In this document: piece by piece, positions 24,142 to 33,992 of the stretch
Layout of the letters: each line of letters opens with the position of its first letter
Position numbering within the stretch: position 1 is the first letter of the stretch
From: Peromyscus leucopus
Lineage: Eukaryota > Chordata > Mammalia > Rodentia > Cricetidae
Direction: 5' to 3'
Assembly: GCF_004664715.2 (NCBI RefSeq)
Contig: NC_051084.1
Span: forward strand, 59,825,334-59,889,333
Length of the DNA: 64,000 nt
The notes under the pieces: model-generated
The model's input: only the letters and a program-made list of their open reading frames with translations
Databases searched by the model: none
What the model was told of the DNA's origin: nothing
Translations under genes and position numbers: made by a program

Positions 24142-24426
24142 CTAGGAGGCTGCTGCTGCTTTCCTTGCTGGGTGGCTGTACTCGCTCAGCTGCCCTGCAC
24201 AGCCAGCTCTGACTCTGACCCTCTTCTCATTTTTGTTCTCTTTCCTCGCAAACTTATATCTGGACGTATAGCCAAATCGGGAGTGGGAGAAGTCTAAGAA
24301 TGGCCCTTTGCTCCCGGGTGCACCTCTCATTTTCTTATAAACCAGTTTCAGCATTTCAGACTGAGTAGCAAACTGAAGAAGGAAAAGTCGCCAAGGGGGC
24401 CCAGTGCATACATTCATCAACTTCAA
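24142..24426 (-). other. Unrecognised 94-codon open frame, possibly retrocopy debris
   Basis: On minus the frame reads MKLMNVCTGPPW... with a basic middle (SRFGYTSRYKFARKENKNEK) and an Ala-rich end (ARKAAAAS). The base composition is less AT-rich than its surroundings. There are no splice sites or poly(A) tail to settle its origin, and I do not recognise the protein. It may be chance. Confidence 0.2.
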
Positions 24427-24429
24427 GTC

Positions 24430-25055
24430 AAACTATTTTTCTCCTTTAATACTTTAAATATATTACCAGTAATTCTAGAAGAGATTTACAATACAATAAC
24501 ATCTTCATTTTTACCCCTGGAGGGAACCTTTGTTTTAAAAGGCAAAAACAACTGCAATCTTATATTCATTCAAATGTGCATAAATATAGTTCTTCAGTAG
24601 AGCTCTGTTGGCAGAAGCTGTGGATGTGACTTCTACATAAGCTTTACTCAGGGTAGGAGTAGCACTCTGATTTAGGGCTTTAAGTATCTCAGCAGACTAT
24701 TGCAGTGGGGTTGCTACTTAATGTGTAGTATTTAAACATATTCTCTTAAAACATTTAAAAACATGCAAAAATATTTATTTGTCTCAGTTTGATCTATTAA
24801 TATCTTAATAATATTCCTTATTTTATTAAAAAGCTAAAAGGAGCAATGAGACAATTCTAATCCTATGACAAGAGTAAAGTGACCTTGGTTGAGTCTAGAT
24901 TTGTTTTTTCTTTACCTGTTTACATGTGATCAACTACGTGTATTCTCACAGTCTTTGCTTTATTATTTTTTTTATCATGTCCCTCTTTTTCCTCACCCCA
25001 TTCTTTCCAAAACCACAAGAAGTATTTAGCTAGTGATCAGAAATATTAAAAACAT
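24430..25055 (+). other. Intronic sequence, nothing recognised
   Basis: No feature seen. Confidence 0.5.
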
Positions 25056-25059
25056 CAAA

Positions 25060-25283
25060 CAAGGATGGAGAGATGACTCAGCAGTTAAGAACACTGGCTG
25101 TTCTTCCAGATGACCCAGAAATGAATATGAGAACTCACGTGGCCACATACAGCTATCTATGACCCCCGTCTCAGGGGATCTGATGTCTTCCCCTGGCCTC
25201 TTTGGGCATCTGGCTTGCATGTGATCCATAGACATGTATGTAGACAAACTCACACGTAAAATAATAAAATGAATTTTAAAACA
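25060..25283 (+). mobile_element. B2 SINE
   Basis: 'aggatggagagatgactcag', 'taagaacactggctgttctt' and 'atctgatgtcttcccctggc', with an A-rich end. Confidence 0.9.
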
Positions 25284-25390
25284 CAGAAGACAGCAGGATG
25301 CTCATTATTTCTTTAAAAGGACATCAAATTCTATTGGAAAAATGTATTTTAGTCATATAGGAATCTGAAATATAAGTTCAAGTACATTCA

Positions 25391-25505
25391 GGCATGGTGA
25401 ATGGTGCTGTGTTAGTGTAAGTTCAGTAGAGGCAGAAGTATTGCAAGGTCAAGGCCAGCTTGAGCTACAGAGAGAGATCGTGTTGCAGAAAAAGAGGAGG
25501 TGGAT
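25391..25505 (+). mobile_element. Degenerate B1 SINE
   Basis: 'ggcatggtgaatggtgctgt' and 'aaggtcaaggccagcttgag', then 'gttgcagaaaaaga'. Confidence 0.55.
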
Positions 25506-25609
25506 CAGAAAAAAAAATAATGTAGTTCAAGTACAATTAGTTTATTGTAAAGGCCAAGGAACTATTAGAGAGATAGTAAGGAAAAATATTTTTAAATGGA
25601 GGAGGGGTA

Positions 25610-25995
25610 GCCTTAAAGTGTACCAAAGATTGTGTGCCTTGCAGCAACAGTACCTCATCGTTTCACAGTACTACAGACAGGTTGAGAGTCAGAAATGAAG
25701 GCGGCGGCGGCAGCCATGTGCTCCCATGGAGGCTCTAGGGAGACTGTTGCATGTTGATTTTCTAGCTTCTGTTGGTCCCACCTGCCCCTTGCCCTGGAGA
25801 GGTAGCTCTTCAACCGCTGTCTTCCCAAGATGCTCTTGCCCCGTGTGTCTTCACACCATCTTCTCTCTGTATGTGTTGCCTCTGTGGCTAAATTTATCCC
25901 CTGTTTAAAAGTCATAATGGTTTAAAACCAACTCTAGCAGTCTCATTTATCTTGATTAGTCTACAAAGACTGTACTTTCAAGAAATATTCTATCT
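25610..25995 (-). mobile_element. MLT1-like MaLR LTR, ancient
   Basis: On +: 'cgtttcacagtactacagac', 'gctcccatggaggctctagg', 'ccgtgtgtcttcacaccatc' and 'ggctaaatttatcccctgtt' follow the reversed MLT1 consensus order. A short GGC triplet run at 25699-25710 lies inside. Confidence 0.55.
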
Positions 25996-25999
25996 TGTG

Positions 26000-26485
26000 T
26001 TGCTGATTAGAATTCCAGCATAGTTTCTTTAGGGGCCCTCATACGACGAATGGCACACCAGTAAGGAAAAGGAGACCAAGCCTGACATTCCAGTAAAGAA
26101 ACCCAGAGGGACAAGAGTGAAACACAGTCCTCAGTTACCCCACTAAAACAGAGAGCCTGCAGCAGCAGTATGTATTTATAAACTCCCACTAGTCGTAGTG
26201 GAGGGAATATTGATTCCCTTACCTCATAACTGTTCTGCACTTCAGGCAAACAGTCTTCCATGGGTAGAGAAAGCTGTGAGACAAAGTCCTACAGAGTGGT
26301 GGTGGGAGTTGGAAATTGTGGGCCACACTGAACTGAAAGGAAGGACACACGAAAGTTGTAAGAGTAGTGTCTCTGATGGTACCTGCAACTGTAAGAGAGC
26401 GTGGAACTCAGCAGCTAGAGGTCAGTAAGAAACCATGTGACCCAACTGCGCTGAAGACAGCAAAAGCAAGTTGCAAACGAAGAGC
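26000..26485 (+). other. Intronic sequence, nothing recognised
   Basis: No feature seen. Confidence 0.5.
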
Positions 26486-26489
26486 CGGC

Positions 26490-26650
26490 TTGGGCTGAAG
26501 AGGTGGTTTAGTAGTTAAGAACATTTGCTGCTCTTGGACAGGACAAGAGTTCCCAGCACTGAAGTCAGGGGGCTCACAGTGACCTAAACTCCAGCCCTTT
26601 CTGGCCTGCATAGGCATGTGCACATTTTTATGTGTGTTTTTATAACTCAG
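26490..26650 (+). mobile_element. B2-like SINE, diverged
   Basis: 'gggctgaagaggtggtttag' and 'taagaacatttgctgctctt', then 'gttcccagcactgaag'. Confidence 0.75.
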
Positions 26651-26879
26651 CTATTGAGCATTTCTCAGATATCGTCTTTGTATTAATTTTTATTGGTTTC
26701 ATTTTTAAGATCTAAAATCAGGATGAGTTTTCCATGAGTGTTATAACAAATACTGAAGAATAGAATTTTATTTTCTCAGAGTTTTGAGAAACTAGGAAGG
26801 TTTAAAAGGACCTGAGTTAGCCCATGCCCTTTGGTCACTTGGAGCGCATTACCTTCTCAGATGTAAAGTTCACACACAC

Positions 26880-26966
26880 CATCCTTATACCTTTAAATTT
26901 TAACCCTTTCTATCACCAATACTAAGCTCCAAATCTCACCTAAACAGCATGTAAGTGGTAGAATTT
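26880..26966 (+). mobile_element. MIR SINE, left part, split by the LINE-1
   Basis: The stretch ...ctcacctaaacagcatgtaagtggtagaatttgaggttt resembles the conserved MIR core (cagctagtaagtggcagagctgggattt). The remainder continues at 33964-33992. Confidence 0.6.
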
Positions 26967-26976
26967 GAGGTTTAAT

Positions 26977-26980
<4 letters not shown>
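26967..26980. repeat. Target-site duplication, left copy, of the LINE-1
   Basis: gaggtttaattctt, identical to 33964-33977, directly abuts the T run. The inferred nick on the primer strand (ttctt|ga) fits the pyrimidine/purine preference of the L1 endonuclease. Confidence 0.95.

Positions 26981-27012
<32 letters not shown>
26979..27012 (-). repeat. LINE-1 poly(A) tail (T run on +)
   Basis: 34 uninterrupted T on the + strand, the first two shared with the target duplication. An uninterrupted tail of this length normally erodes quickly, which supports a young insertion. Confidence 0.95.
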
Positions 27013-27014
<2 letters not shown>

Positions 27015-27929
27015 TAAATTTATTTTACAACATCATTTAGTTCAACATAATAGCCACAGATTCCCCTGTTCTCCCACTCTCGCCCCCCTCCCCCTCCCCC
27101 CATCCCACCCCCCATTCCCATCTCCTCCAGATCAAGGTCTCCCCGAGGATCGGGATCGACCTGGTAGACTCAGTCCAGCCAGGACCAGTCCTCCCCTCCC
27201 AGACCGAGCCAAGTGTCCCTGCATATGTCCCAGGATTCAAACAGCCAACTCATGCAACAAGCCCAGGACCCGGCACCAACACACGGCTGCCTCCCAAACA
27301 GATCAAGCCAAATGACTCTCTCACCCGTTCAGGGGGCCTGATGCAGTTGGGGGCCCCTCAGCCTTTGGTTCATAGATCCTGTGCTTCCATTCGTTTGGCT
27401 ATTTGTCCCTGTGCTTTATCCAACCCTGGCTTCAACAATTCTCGCTCATATAAACCCTCTTCTTTCTCACTAATTAGACTCCCAGTGCTCCACCAGGGGC
27501 CCAGACATGGATGTCTGCATCCAGATTCCTCAGACCTTCCTTGGATGGGGTTTATGGCACAACTAACAGGGTGTCTGGCCATCCCATCACCGGAGTAGGT
27601 CAGTTCCTGCCGTCTCTTGTCCATTGCCAGCAGTCTTTTCTGGCGGTATCTTTGTGGATCTCCGTGGGCCTCCCTAGCTCTCTGCTTCCTCCCCTTCTCA
27701 TGTGGTCTTCATTTACCATGGTCTCCTATTCGTTGTTCTCCCTCTCTTTTCTTGATCCAGCTAGGATCTCCCACTCTCTTTCCCTCGACCGTCGCTCTTC
27801 ATTGTTCCCACTCATGACCAGGTTGTTCATGTAGATCTCATCCATTTCTCCGTGTCTTTTTTGGGGTCCCGTTTTCCAGGTAGCCTCACTGGTGATGTGA
27901 GTAGCAGTTCAGTCTTCCTTGTTCCACAT
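27013..27929 (-). mobile_element. LINE-1 3' UTR
   Basis: Non-coding stretch between the ORF2 stop and the tail. At 27083-27119 the + strand is almost pure C with single T/A breaks, so the L1 sense strand has long G runs, the polypurine/G-quadruplex-prone tract typical of rodent L1 3' UTRs. An older copy of part of this UTR is at 14876-15035. Confidence 0.9.
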
Positions 27930-29603
27930 CTAGTATCTTCCTATGAGTGGGTACATACCATATTTGTCTTTCTGAGTCTGGGTCACCTCACTCAGGATGA
28001 TTTTTTCTAGATCCATCCATTTGTCTGCAAACCGTATGATGTCATTGTTTTTCTCTGCTGAGTAGTATTCCATTGTGTATATGTGCCACAATTTATTTAT
28101 CCATTCTTCAGTTGAAGGGCATCTAGGTTGTTTCCAGGTTTTGGCTATTACAAACAATGCTGATATGAACATAGCTGAGCAAGTGCTCTTGTGGTATGAT
28201 TGAGCATTTCTTGGGTATATGCCCAAAAGTGGTATAGCTGGATCTTGGGGGAGATTGATTCCCAATTTTCTAAGAAAGCGCCATATTGATTTCCAAAGTG
28301 GTTGTACAAGCTTGCATTCCCACCAGCAGTGGAGGAGAGTTCCTCTAGCTCCACAACCTCTCCAGCATAAAGTGTCTTCAGTGTTTTTGATCTTAGCCAT
28401 TCTGACAGGCGTAAGGTGGTATCTCAGAGTTGTTTTGATTTGCATTTCCCTGATGATTAGGGATGTTGAGCAGTTCCTTAAATGTCTTTCAGCCATTTGG
28501 GTTTCCTCTGTTGAGAATTCTCTGTTTAATTCTAAAGCCCATTTCTCAATTGGACTGTTTGTCGTTTTGATGTCTAATTTCTTGAGTTCCTTATATATTC
28601 TGGATATCAGTCCTCTGTCACCTGTGGGGTTGGTGAAGATCTTTTCCCATTCAGTAGGCTGTCGCTTTGCCTTGTTGACCGTATCCTTTGCTCTACAAAA
28701 GCTTCTCAGTTTCAGGAGGTCCCATTGATTGATTGTTTGTCTCAGTGTCTGCGCTACTGGTGTTATATTTAGGAAGTGATCTCCTATGCCAATGCGTTCA
28801 AGATTACTTCCTACTTTCTCTTCTAGCAGGTTTAGAGTAGCTGGATTTATGTTGAGGTCTTTGATCCACTTGGACTTAAGTTTTGTGCACGGTGACAGAT
28901 ATGGATCTATTTGCAGCCTTCTACACGTTGATATCCAGTTATGCCAGCACCATTTGTTGAAGATGCTTTCTTTTTTCCATTGTACACTTTTGCCTTCTTT
29001 GTCAAAAATTATATGTCCATAGGTGTGTGGGTTAATGTCAGGGTCTTCAATTCGATTCCATTGGTCCACATGTCGGTTTTTATGCCAATACCAAGCTGTT
29101 TTTATTACTGTAGCTCTATAGTAGAGCTTGAAGTTAGGGATTGTGATGCCTCCAGAAGTTATTTTATTGTACAGGTTTCTTTTAGCTATTCTGGGTTTTT
29201 TGTTTTTCCATATGAAGTTGAGTATTATTCTTTCCAGGTCTGTGAAGAATTGTGTTGGTATTTTGATGGGGATTGCATTGAATCTGTATATTGCTTTTGG
29301 TAAGATTGCCATTTTTACTATGTTAACCCTGCCTATCCATGAGCATGGGAGATCTTTCCATTTTCTGACATCTTCTTCAATTTCTTTTTTCAGGGACTTA
29401 AAGTTCTTGTCATATAGTTCCTTCACTTGCTTGGTTAGTGTTACCCCAAGGTATTTTATGTCATTTTTGGCTATTGTAAAGGGTGATGTATCTCTAATTG
29501 CCTTCTCATCTTCTTTGTCCATTGTATATAGGAAGGCTACTGATTTTTTTGAGTTGATCTTGTATCCTGCTATGTTGCTGAAGGTGTTTATAAGCTTTAT
29601 CAA
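27930..29603 (-). pseudogene. LINE-1 ORF2, C-terminal part (RT thumb to Cys-rich domain), after a frameshift
   Basis: A 557-codon frame that continues ORF2 directly after the break at about 29618. It begins [20 protein letters not shown], the region just downstream of the RT active site, and runs through the thumb and linker to the C-terminal Cys-His motif (CWRGCG...LLHCWWEC, spacing CX3CX7HX4C). It ends MYPLIGRY and then stops. No further stops or frameshifts were seen. The ATG at its start is internal and not a genuine initiation site. Together with the N-terminal frame the protein is close to the ~1,280 residues usual for rodent ORF2. In cells ORF2p nicks the target DNA and reverse-transcribes L1 RNA in cis; here the lesion separates the RT core from its C-terminal half. 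Confidence 0.93.
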
Positions 29604-31753
29604 TTCCTGGGTGGAATCTTTGGGTCACTCAAGTATACTATCATGTCATCTGCAAATAGGGAAAGCTTGACTTCTTCCTTTCCAATTTGTATCCCCTTAA
29701 TCTCCTTATGTTGTCTTATTGCTCTGGCTAGAACTTCAAGTACTATATTGAATAAGTATGGGGAGAGTGGACAGCCTTGCCTTGTTCCTGATTTTAGTGG
29801 AATTGCTTTGAGTTTCTCTCCATTTAATTTGATGTTGGCTGTTGGTTTGCTATATATTGCCTTTATTATGTTTAGGTATGTTCCCCGTATTCCTGATCGC
29901 TCCAAGACTTTTATCATGAAGGGGTGCTGGATTTTGTCAAATGCCTTTTCTGCATCTAGTGAGATGATCATGTGGTTTTTTTCTTTGAGTTTGTTTATAT
30001 GGTGTATTACGTTGATGGACTTTCGTATGTTGAACCACCCTTGCATCCCTGGGATGAAGCCTACTTGATCATGGTGGATAATTGTTCTGATGTGTTCTTG
30101 GAGTCTGTTTGCCAATATTTTATTGAGTATTTTTGCATCAATGTTCATGAGGGAGATCGGTCTGTAGTTCTCTTTCTTTGTTGTATCCTTGTTTGGTTTA
30201 GGAATCAGGGTAATTGTAGCCTCATAAAAGGAGTTTGGTAATGTTCCTTCTGTTTCTATTATGTGGAACAGTTTAGAGAGTATTGGTATTAACTCTTCTT
30301 TGAAGATCTGGTAGAATTCTGCACTGAAACCATCTGGTCCTGGGCTTTTTTTGGTTGGGAGACTTTTAATGACTGTTTCTATTTCCTTAGGGGTTATTGG
30401 GCTATTTAAATAGTTTATCTGGTCTAGATTTAACTTAGGTATGTGGTACTTATCCAGAAAAATGTCCATTTCTTTTAGGTTTTCCAGTTTTGTGGAGTAG
30501 AGGTTTTTGAAATATGACCTTATAATTCTCTGGATTTCCTCAATGTCTGTTGTTATGTCACCCTTTTCATTTCTGATTTTGTTGATTTGGATTCTCTCTC
30601 TCTGTCTTTTGGTTAGTTTGGATAAGGGCTTGTCTATCTTGTTGATTTTCTCAAAGAACCAACTCTTTGTTTCATTAATTTTTTGTATTATTCTCTTAGT
30701 TTCTAATTTATTAATTTCCCCTCTCACTTTGATAATTTCCTGGCGTCTATTCTTCCTGGGAGACTTTGCTTCTTCTTGTTCTAGAGCTTTCAGGTGTGCT
30801 GTTAAGTCACTAGTGTGAGATTTCTCCAACTTCTTTATGTGTGCATTTAGTGCTATGAATTTCCCTCTTAGCACTGCTTTCATAGTGTCCCATAAGTTTG
30901 GGTATGTGGTGTCTTCATTTTCATTGATCTCTAGGAAGTCTTTAATTTCTTTCTTTATTTCTTCCTTAACCCATTGGTGATTTAGTTGAGCATTATTCAG
31001 TTTCCATGAGCAAGTAGGTTTTCTGTAGTTTTTGTTGTTGTTGAGATCTAACTTTAACCCATGGTGGTCTGATAGAACACAGGAGGTTATTCTAATTGTT
31101 TTGTATCTGTTGAGATATGCTTTGTGGCCAAGTATGTGGTCAATTTTAGAGAAAGTTCCATGGGGTGCTGAGAAGAATGTATATTCTTTCTTGTTAGGAT
31201 GGAATGTTCTGTAGATATCTATTAGGTCCAATTGGGTCATGATATCAGTTAAGTCCTTTATTTCTCTGTTAAGTTTCGATTTGGGAGATCTGTCCAGTGG
31301 TGAAAGTGGGGTGTTGAGATCTCCCACTATTAATGTGTGGGGTTTTATATGTGGTTTAAGCTTTAGTAATGTTTCTTTTACATATGTGGGTGCCCTTGTG
31401 TTAGGGGCATAAATGTTCAGAATTGAAACTTCATCTTGGTGGATCTTTCCTGTGATGAATATGTAATGTCCTTCTTTATCTCTTTTGATTGATTTTAGTT
31501 TGAAGTCTATTTTGTTGGAAATCAGTATGGCTACCCCTGCTTGTTTCTTAAGACCATTTGATTGGAAAGTCTTTTCCCAGCCTTTTATTCTTAGGTAGTG
31601 TCTGTCTTTGAATTTGAGATGTGTTTCTTGTATGCAGCAGAAAGTTGGGTTCTGCTTTCGTATCCATTCTGTAAGTCTATGTCTTTTTATAGGTGAATTA
31701 AGTCCGTTGATATTAAGGGATATTAACGACCAGTGATTGTTCATCCCTGTCAT
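29600..31753 (-). pseudogene. LINE-1 ORF2, endonuclease plus reverse transcriptase core, before a frameshift
   Basis: A 717-codon frame opening [20 protein letters not shown]. The AP-like endonuclease is intact: N14, E43, Y115, D145, N147, T192, D205, S228, D229 and H230 are all present at the positions known for L1 EN. The reverse transcriptase follows, with [25 protein letters not shown] and the FADD catalytic box at residues 700-703. The frame leaves the true one just after DPK at about 29618-29620, where one base appears to be missing, and stops at N717. The remaining domain resumes in another frame. ORF2 lies about 50 bp after the ORF1 stop, as in other rodent L1s. As it stands the copy would make a truncated EN-RT protein. 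Confidence 0.95.
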
Positions 31754-31806
31754 TTTTGGTGGTAGTGTGTGTGTACTTCCCTTCTTTGGGGTTTACTGTT
31801 GTGGCT

Positions 31807-32979
31807 TTATCTATTGCCTGTGTTTTCGAGTGTGTATCTGACTTCCTTCGGTTGGAATTTTCCTTCTAGTGCTTTCTGTAGGGCTGGGTTTGTGGATAGG
31901 TATTGTTTAAATCTGGCTTTGTCTTCGAATGTCTTGTTCCTTCCGTCTATGATGATTGAAAGTTTTGCTGGGTATATTAGTCTGGGTTGACATCCATGGT
32001 TTCTTAGTGTCTGCATTACATCTGTCCAGGTCCTTCTGGCTTTCAAAGTCTCCATTGAGAAATCAGGTGTTATTCTGATGGGTTTACCTTTATAGGTCAC
32101 TTGGCCTTTTTCCTTGGCTGCTCTTAATATTCTTTCTTTATTCTGTACATTTAGTTGTTTAATTATTATGTGTCGAGGGGACTTTTTTTTGGGGTCTAGT
32201 CTGTTTGGTGTTCTATAGGCTTCTTGTATCTTCATAGGCATTTCCTTCTTTAAGTTGGGAAAGTTTTCTTCTATAATTTTGTTGAATATATTTTCTGTGC
32301 CTTTGAGTTGGTATTCTTCACCTTCTTCTATCCCTATAATTCGTAGGTTTGGTCTTTTCATGGTGTCCCAGATTTCTTGGACATTTTGGTTCATGACTTT
32401 GTTGGCTTTAGTGTTTCCTTCGACTGATGAAACTATTTCTTCTACTGTATCTTCAATGCCAGAAATCCTCTCTTCCACCTCTTGCATTCTGTTGGTTATA
32501 CTTGCATCCGAAGTTCCTGATCTTTTACTCAGGGTTTCTATTTCCAGCATTCCCTCTGTTTGTGTCTTCTTTATTTTTTCAATTTCCTTTTTCAGTTCTT
32601 GGCCTGTTTCCTTTGTTTGTTTCATTGCTTTTTCATGATTTTCTTTCAGTGTTTTATTGTTTTCTTCCAGGACTTTAATGTTTTCTTCCAGGACTTTAAT
32701 GTTTTCTTCCAGGACTTTATTATTTTCTTGGAGGGCTTTATTGTTTTCTTCTAATTTGTTTGCTCTTTCCTCTAGTTGTTTATAGCGTTCTTCCAATTTC
32801 CTTGTCTTTTCCTCTACACAAGCCTCTACCTTCTTCATGAAGTTACTCATAAGGCTACTTTCTTCTGCTTCTTCCAATTTTTGGTGTTCAGGTCTAGATG
32901 TTGGAGGCGGGCTAGGTTCTGGTGATGCTGTATTGCTCTTCATTTTGCTGTATGTACTTCTGCCTTGACGTCTGCCCAT
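31807..32979 (-). CDS. LINE-1 ORF1 (RNA-binding chaperone, ORF1p)
   Basis: 390 codons from MGRRQGRSTYSKMKSN to ENTGNR, with no stops. The frame is also open upstream to 33135, but that stretch translates 5' UTR repeats (PFWTR...), so the ATG at 32979 is preferred. Order: basic, Ser/Pro-rich N terminus; a long coiled coil at about residues 33-150 rich in Glu/Lys/Asn; an RRM-like domain from about 210 (NLRIIGIEEGEE); then a C-terminal domain ending in the conserved FQPKEVRYTLE region. ORF1p forms trimers that coat L1 RNA. Residues ~73-108 are five tandem seven-residue units, a length-variable zone. Coding capacity appears intact. Confidence 0.93.
   Translation of the reverse strand: MGRRQGRSTYSKMKSNTASPEPSPPPTSRPEHQKLEEAEESSLMSNFMKKVEACVEEKTRKLEERYKQLEERANKLEENNKALQENNKVLEENIKVLEENIKVLEENNKTLKENHEKAMKQTKETGQELKKEIEKIKKTQTEGMLEIETLSKRSGTSDASITNRMQEVEERISGIEDTVEEIVSSVEGNTKANKVMNQNVQEIWDTMKRPNLRIIGIEEGEEYQLKGTENIFNKIIEENFPNLKKEMPMKIQEAYRTPNRLDPKKKSPRHIIIKQLNVQNKERILRAAKEKGQVTYKGKPIRITPDFSMETLKARRTWTDVMQTLRNHGCQPRLIYPAKLSIIIDGRNKTFEDKARFKQYLSTNPALQKALEGKFQPKEVRYTLENTGNR
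32658..32762 (-). repeat. Five 21-bp tandem repeats within the ORF1 coiled coil
   Basis: On + the unit is tgttttcttccaggacttta plus one base, starting at 32658, 32679, 32700, 32721 and 32742. The first three are nearly identical and the last two diverged. Each unit encodes one heptad of the type VLEENIK, so copy changes alter the coiled coil without shifting the frame. Confidence 0.92.
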
Positions 32980-33166
32980 CTCCTTGTGGTTCTTTCTTCG
33001 TCTTATCTGTGTACTTGTTTCAGAAAGAGCTGATAGATTCAGGAAGACTCTCTCTTTTGTCCAAAAGGGAGTTCTCTTGTCCAACTCTCTGGTCCAGAAG
33101 GGAAGTCCGGGGCGGGCTCTGGTCCAGAATGGCAATCGGGGGCAGGCTGGGAGCTGGGGGCCGGTC

Positions 33167-33433
33167 TCTAAGTCTCAGGAAGTGGCTGGAGTGGCGGGCA
33201 GATGGGCGTGGGGGCAGGGCGCGGAGATTGCAGGGGCTGCCGGGGGGCTTGGAAAAGGGGATCCCTCCCGATGCGGCTAGAAGGGGAGCTGTCCGGTGGC
33301 CAGAACCTGGTGCCAAGTTGGGCAGGTCTTCCCGGAGTGGCTGGTACCCAGGGATTGGGTCCGGATTGGATCCGGGTACTCACCTCTGGACCAGAAGGGA
33401 AGTCTGGGGCAGGCTGGGAGCTGGGGGCCGGTC
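33167..33433 (-). repeat. L1 5' UTR monomer 1 (267 bp)
   Basis: Starts at tctaagtctcagg and is followed after exactly 267 bp by the same sequence. It has a few substitutions relative to its neighbours. Confidence 0.93.
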
Positions 33434-33700
33434 TCTAAGTCTCAGGAAGTGGCTGGAGTCGCGGGCAGATGGGCGTGGGGGCAGGGCGCGGAGATTGCAG
33501 GGGCTGCCGGGGGGCTTGGAAAAGGGGATCCTTCCCGGTGGGGCTAGAAGGGGAGCTGCCCGGTAGCCAGAACCTGGTGCCAAGTTGGGCAGGTCTTCCC
33601 GGAGTGGCAGGTGTCCAGGGATGGGGTCCGGGTTGGATCCGGGTACTCACCTCTGGACCAGAAGGGAAGTCTGGGGCCGGCTGGGAGCTGGGGGCCGGTC
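33434..33700 (-). repeat. L1 5' UTR monomer 2 (267 bp)
   Basis: Same start motif and length as monomer 1, with over 90% identity by eye. Confidence 0.93.
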
Positions 33701-33963
33701 TCTAAGTCTCAGGAAGTGGCTGGAGTCTCGGGCAGATGGGCGTGGGGGCGGGGGAGATTGCAGGGGCTGCCGGGGGGCTTGGAAAAGGGAATCCCTCCCG
33801 ATGGGGCTAGAAGGGGAGTTGTCCGGTGGCCAGAACCTGGTGCCAAGTTGGGCAGGTCTTCCCGGAGTGGCAGGTGTCCAGGGATGGGGTCCGGGTTGGA
33901 TCCGGGTACTCACCTCTGGACCAGAAGGGAAGTCTGGGGCAGGCTGGGAGCTGGGGGCCGGTC
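33701..33963 (-). repeat. L1 5' UTR monomer 3, terminal
   Basis: Starts with the same motif. A short internal loss near 33748 (gcgggggagatt against gcagggcgcggagatt) shortens it to 263 bp. It ends at the target-site duplication. Confidence 0.9.
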
Positions 33964-33977
33964 GAGGTTTAATTCTT
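33964..33977. repeat. Target-site duplication, right copy, of the LINE-1
   Basis: Identical 14-bp copy immediately beyond the truncated third 5' UTR monomer. It marks the 5' end of the element at 33963. Confidence 0.95.
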
Positions 33978-33992
33978 GAAGCAAAATTCCTT
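33964..33992 (+). mobile_element. MIR SINE, right part, after the LINE-1
   Basis: The MIR continues beyond the duplicated target. Family assignment rests on the joined left portion. Confidence 0.45.

Larger units (their letters stand above)
26981..33963 (-). mobile_element. Nearly full-length LINE-1 retrotransposon (cricetid L1 family)
   Basis: A ~6.98-kb element read on the minus strand: 5' UTR of tandem monomers (right end), ORF1, a ~50-bp spacer, ORF2, 3' UTR with a G-rich tract, and a poly(A) tail seen as T residues on + (26979-27012). It is bounded by a perfect 14-bp duplication, gaggtttaattctt, at 26967-26980 and 33964-33977, the hallmark of target-primed reverse transcription. ORF1 is open, and ORF2 is broken once near 29618. 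The long pure tail, perfect duplication and few lesions suggest a recent insertion. It is antisense to the host gene, the orientation usually better tolerated in introns. The 5' end stops within a monomer, as is common for monomeric promoters. Confidence 0.97.
32980..33963 (-). promoter_or_regulatory. LINE-1 5' UTR / internal promoter of tandem monomers
   Basis: A GC-rich region containing three monomers (33167-33433, 33434-33700, 33701-33963) and a non-monomeric stretch nearest ORF1. In murine L1s such monomers carry the internal promoter; that role here is inferred from the position and repeat structure. Confidence 0.85.

Noticed and set aside
28219..30818. Several + strand open frames of 60-180 codons
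   Set aside because: They are antisense shadows of L1 ORF2; no independent motif or start context.
32980..33135. N-terminal extension of L1 ORF1 (PFWTR repeats)
   Set aside because: It translates 5' UTR repeat sequence; the ATG at 32979 gives a protein of normal ORF1 length and start.
33020..33705. Multiple overlapping frames on both strands with repeated peptides
   Set aside because: They translate the GC-rich L1 5' UTR monomers and repeat with the 267-bp period.
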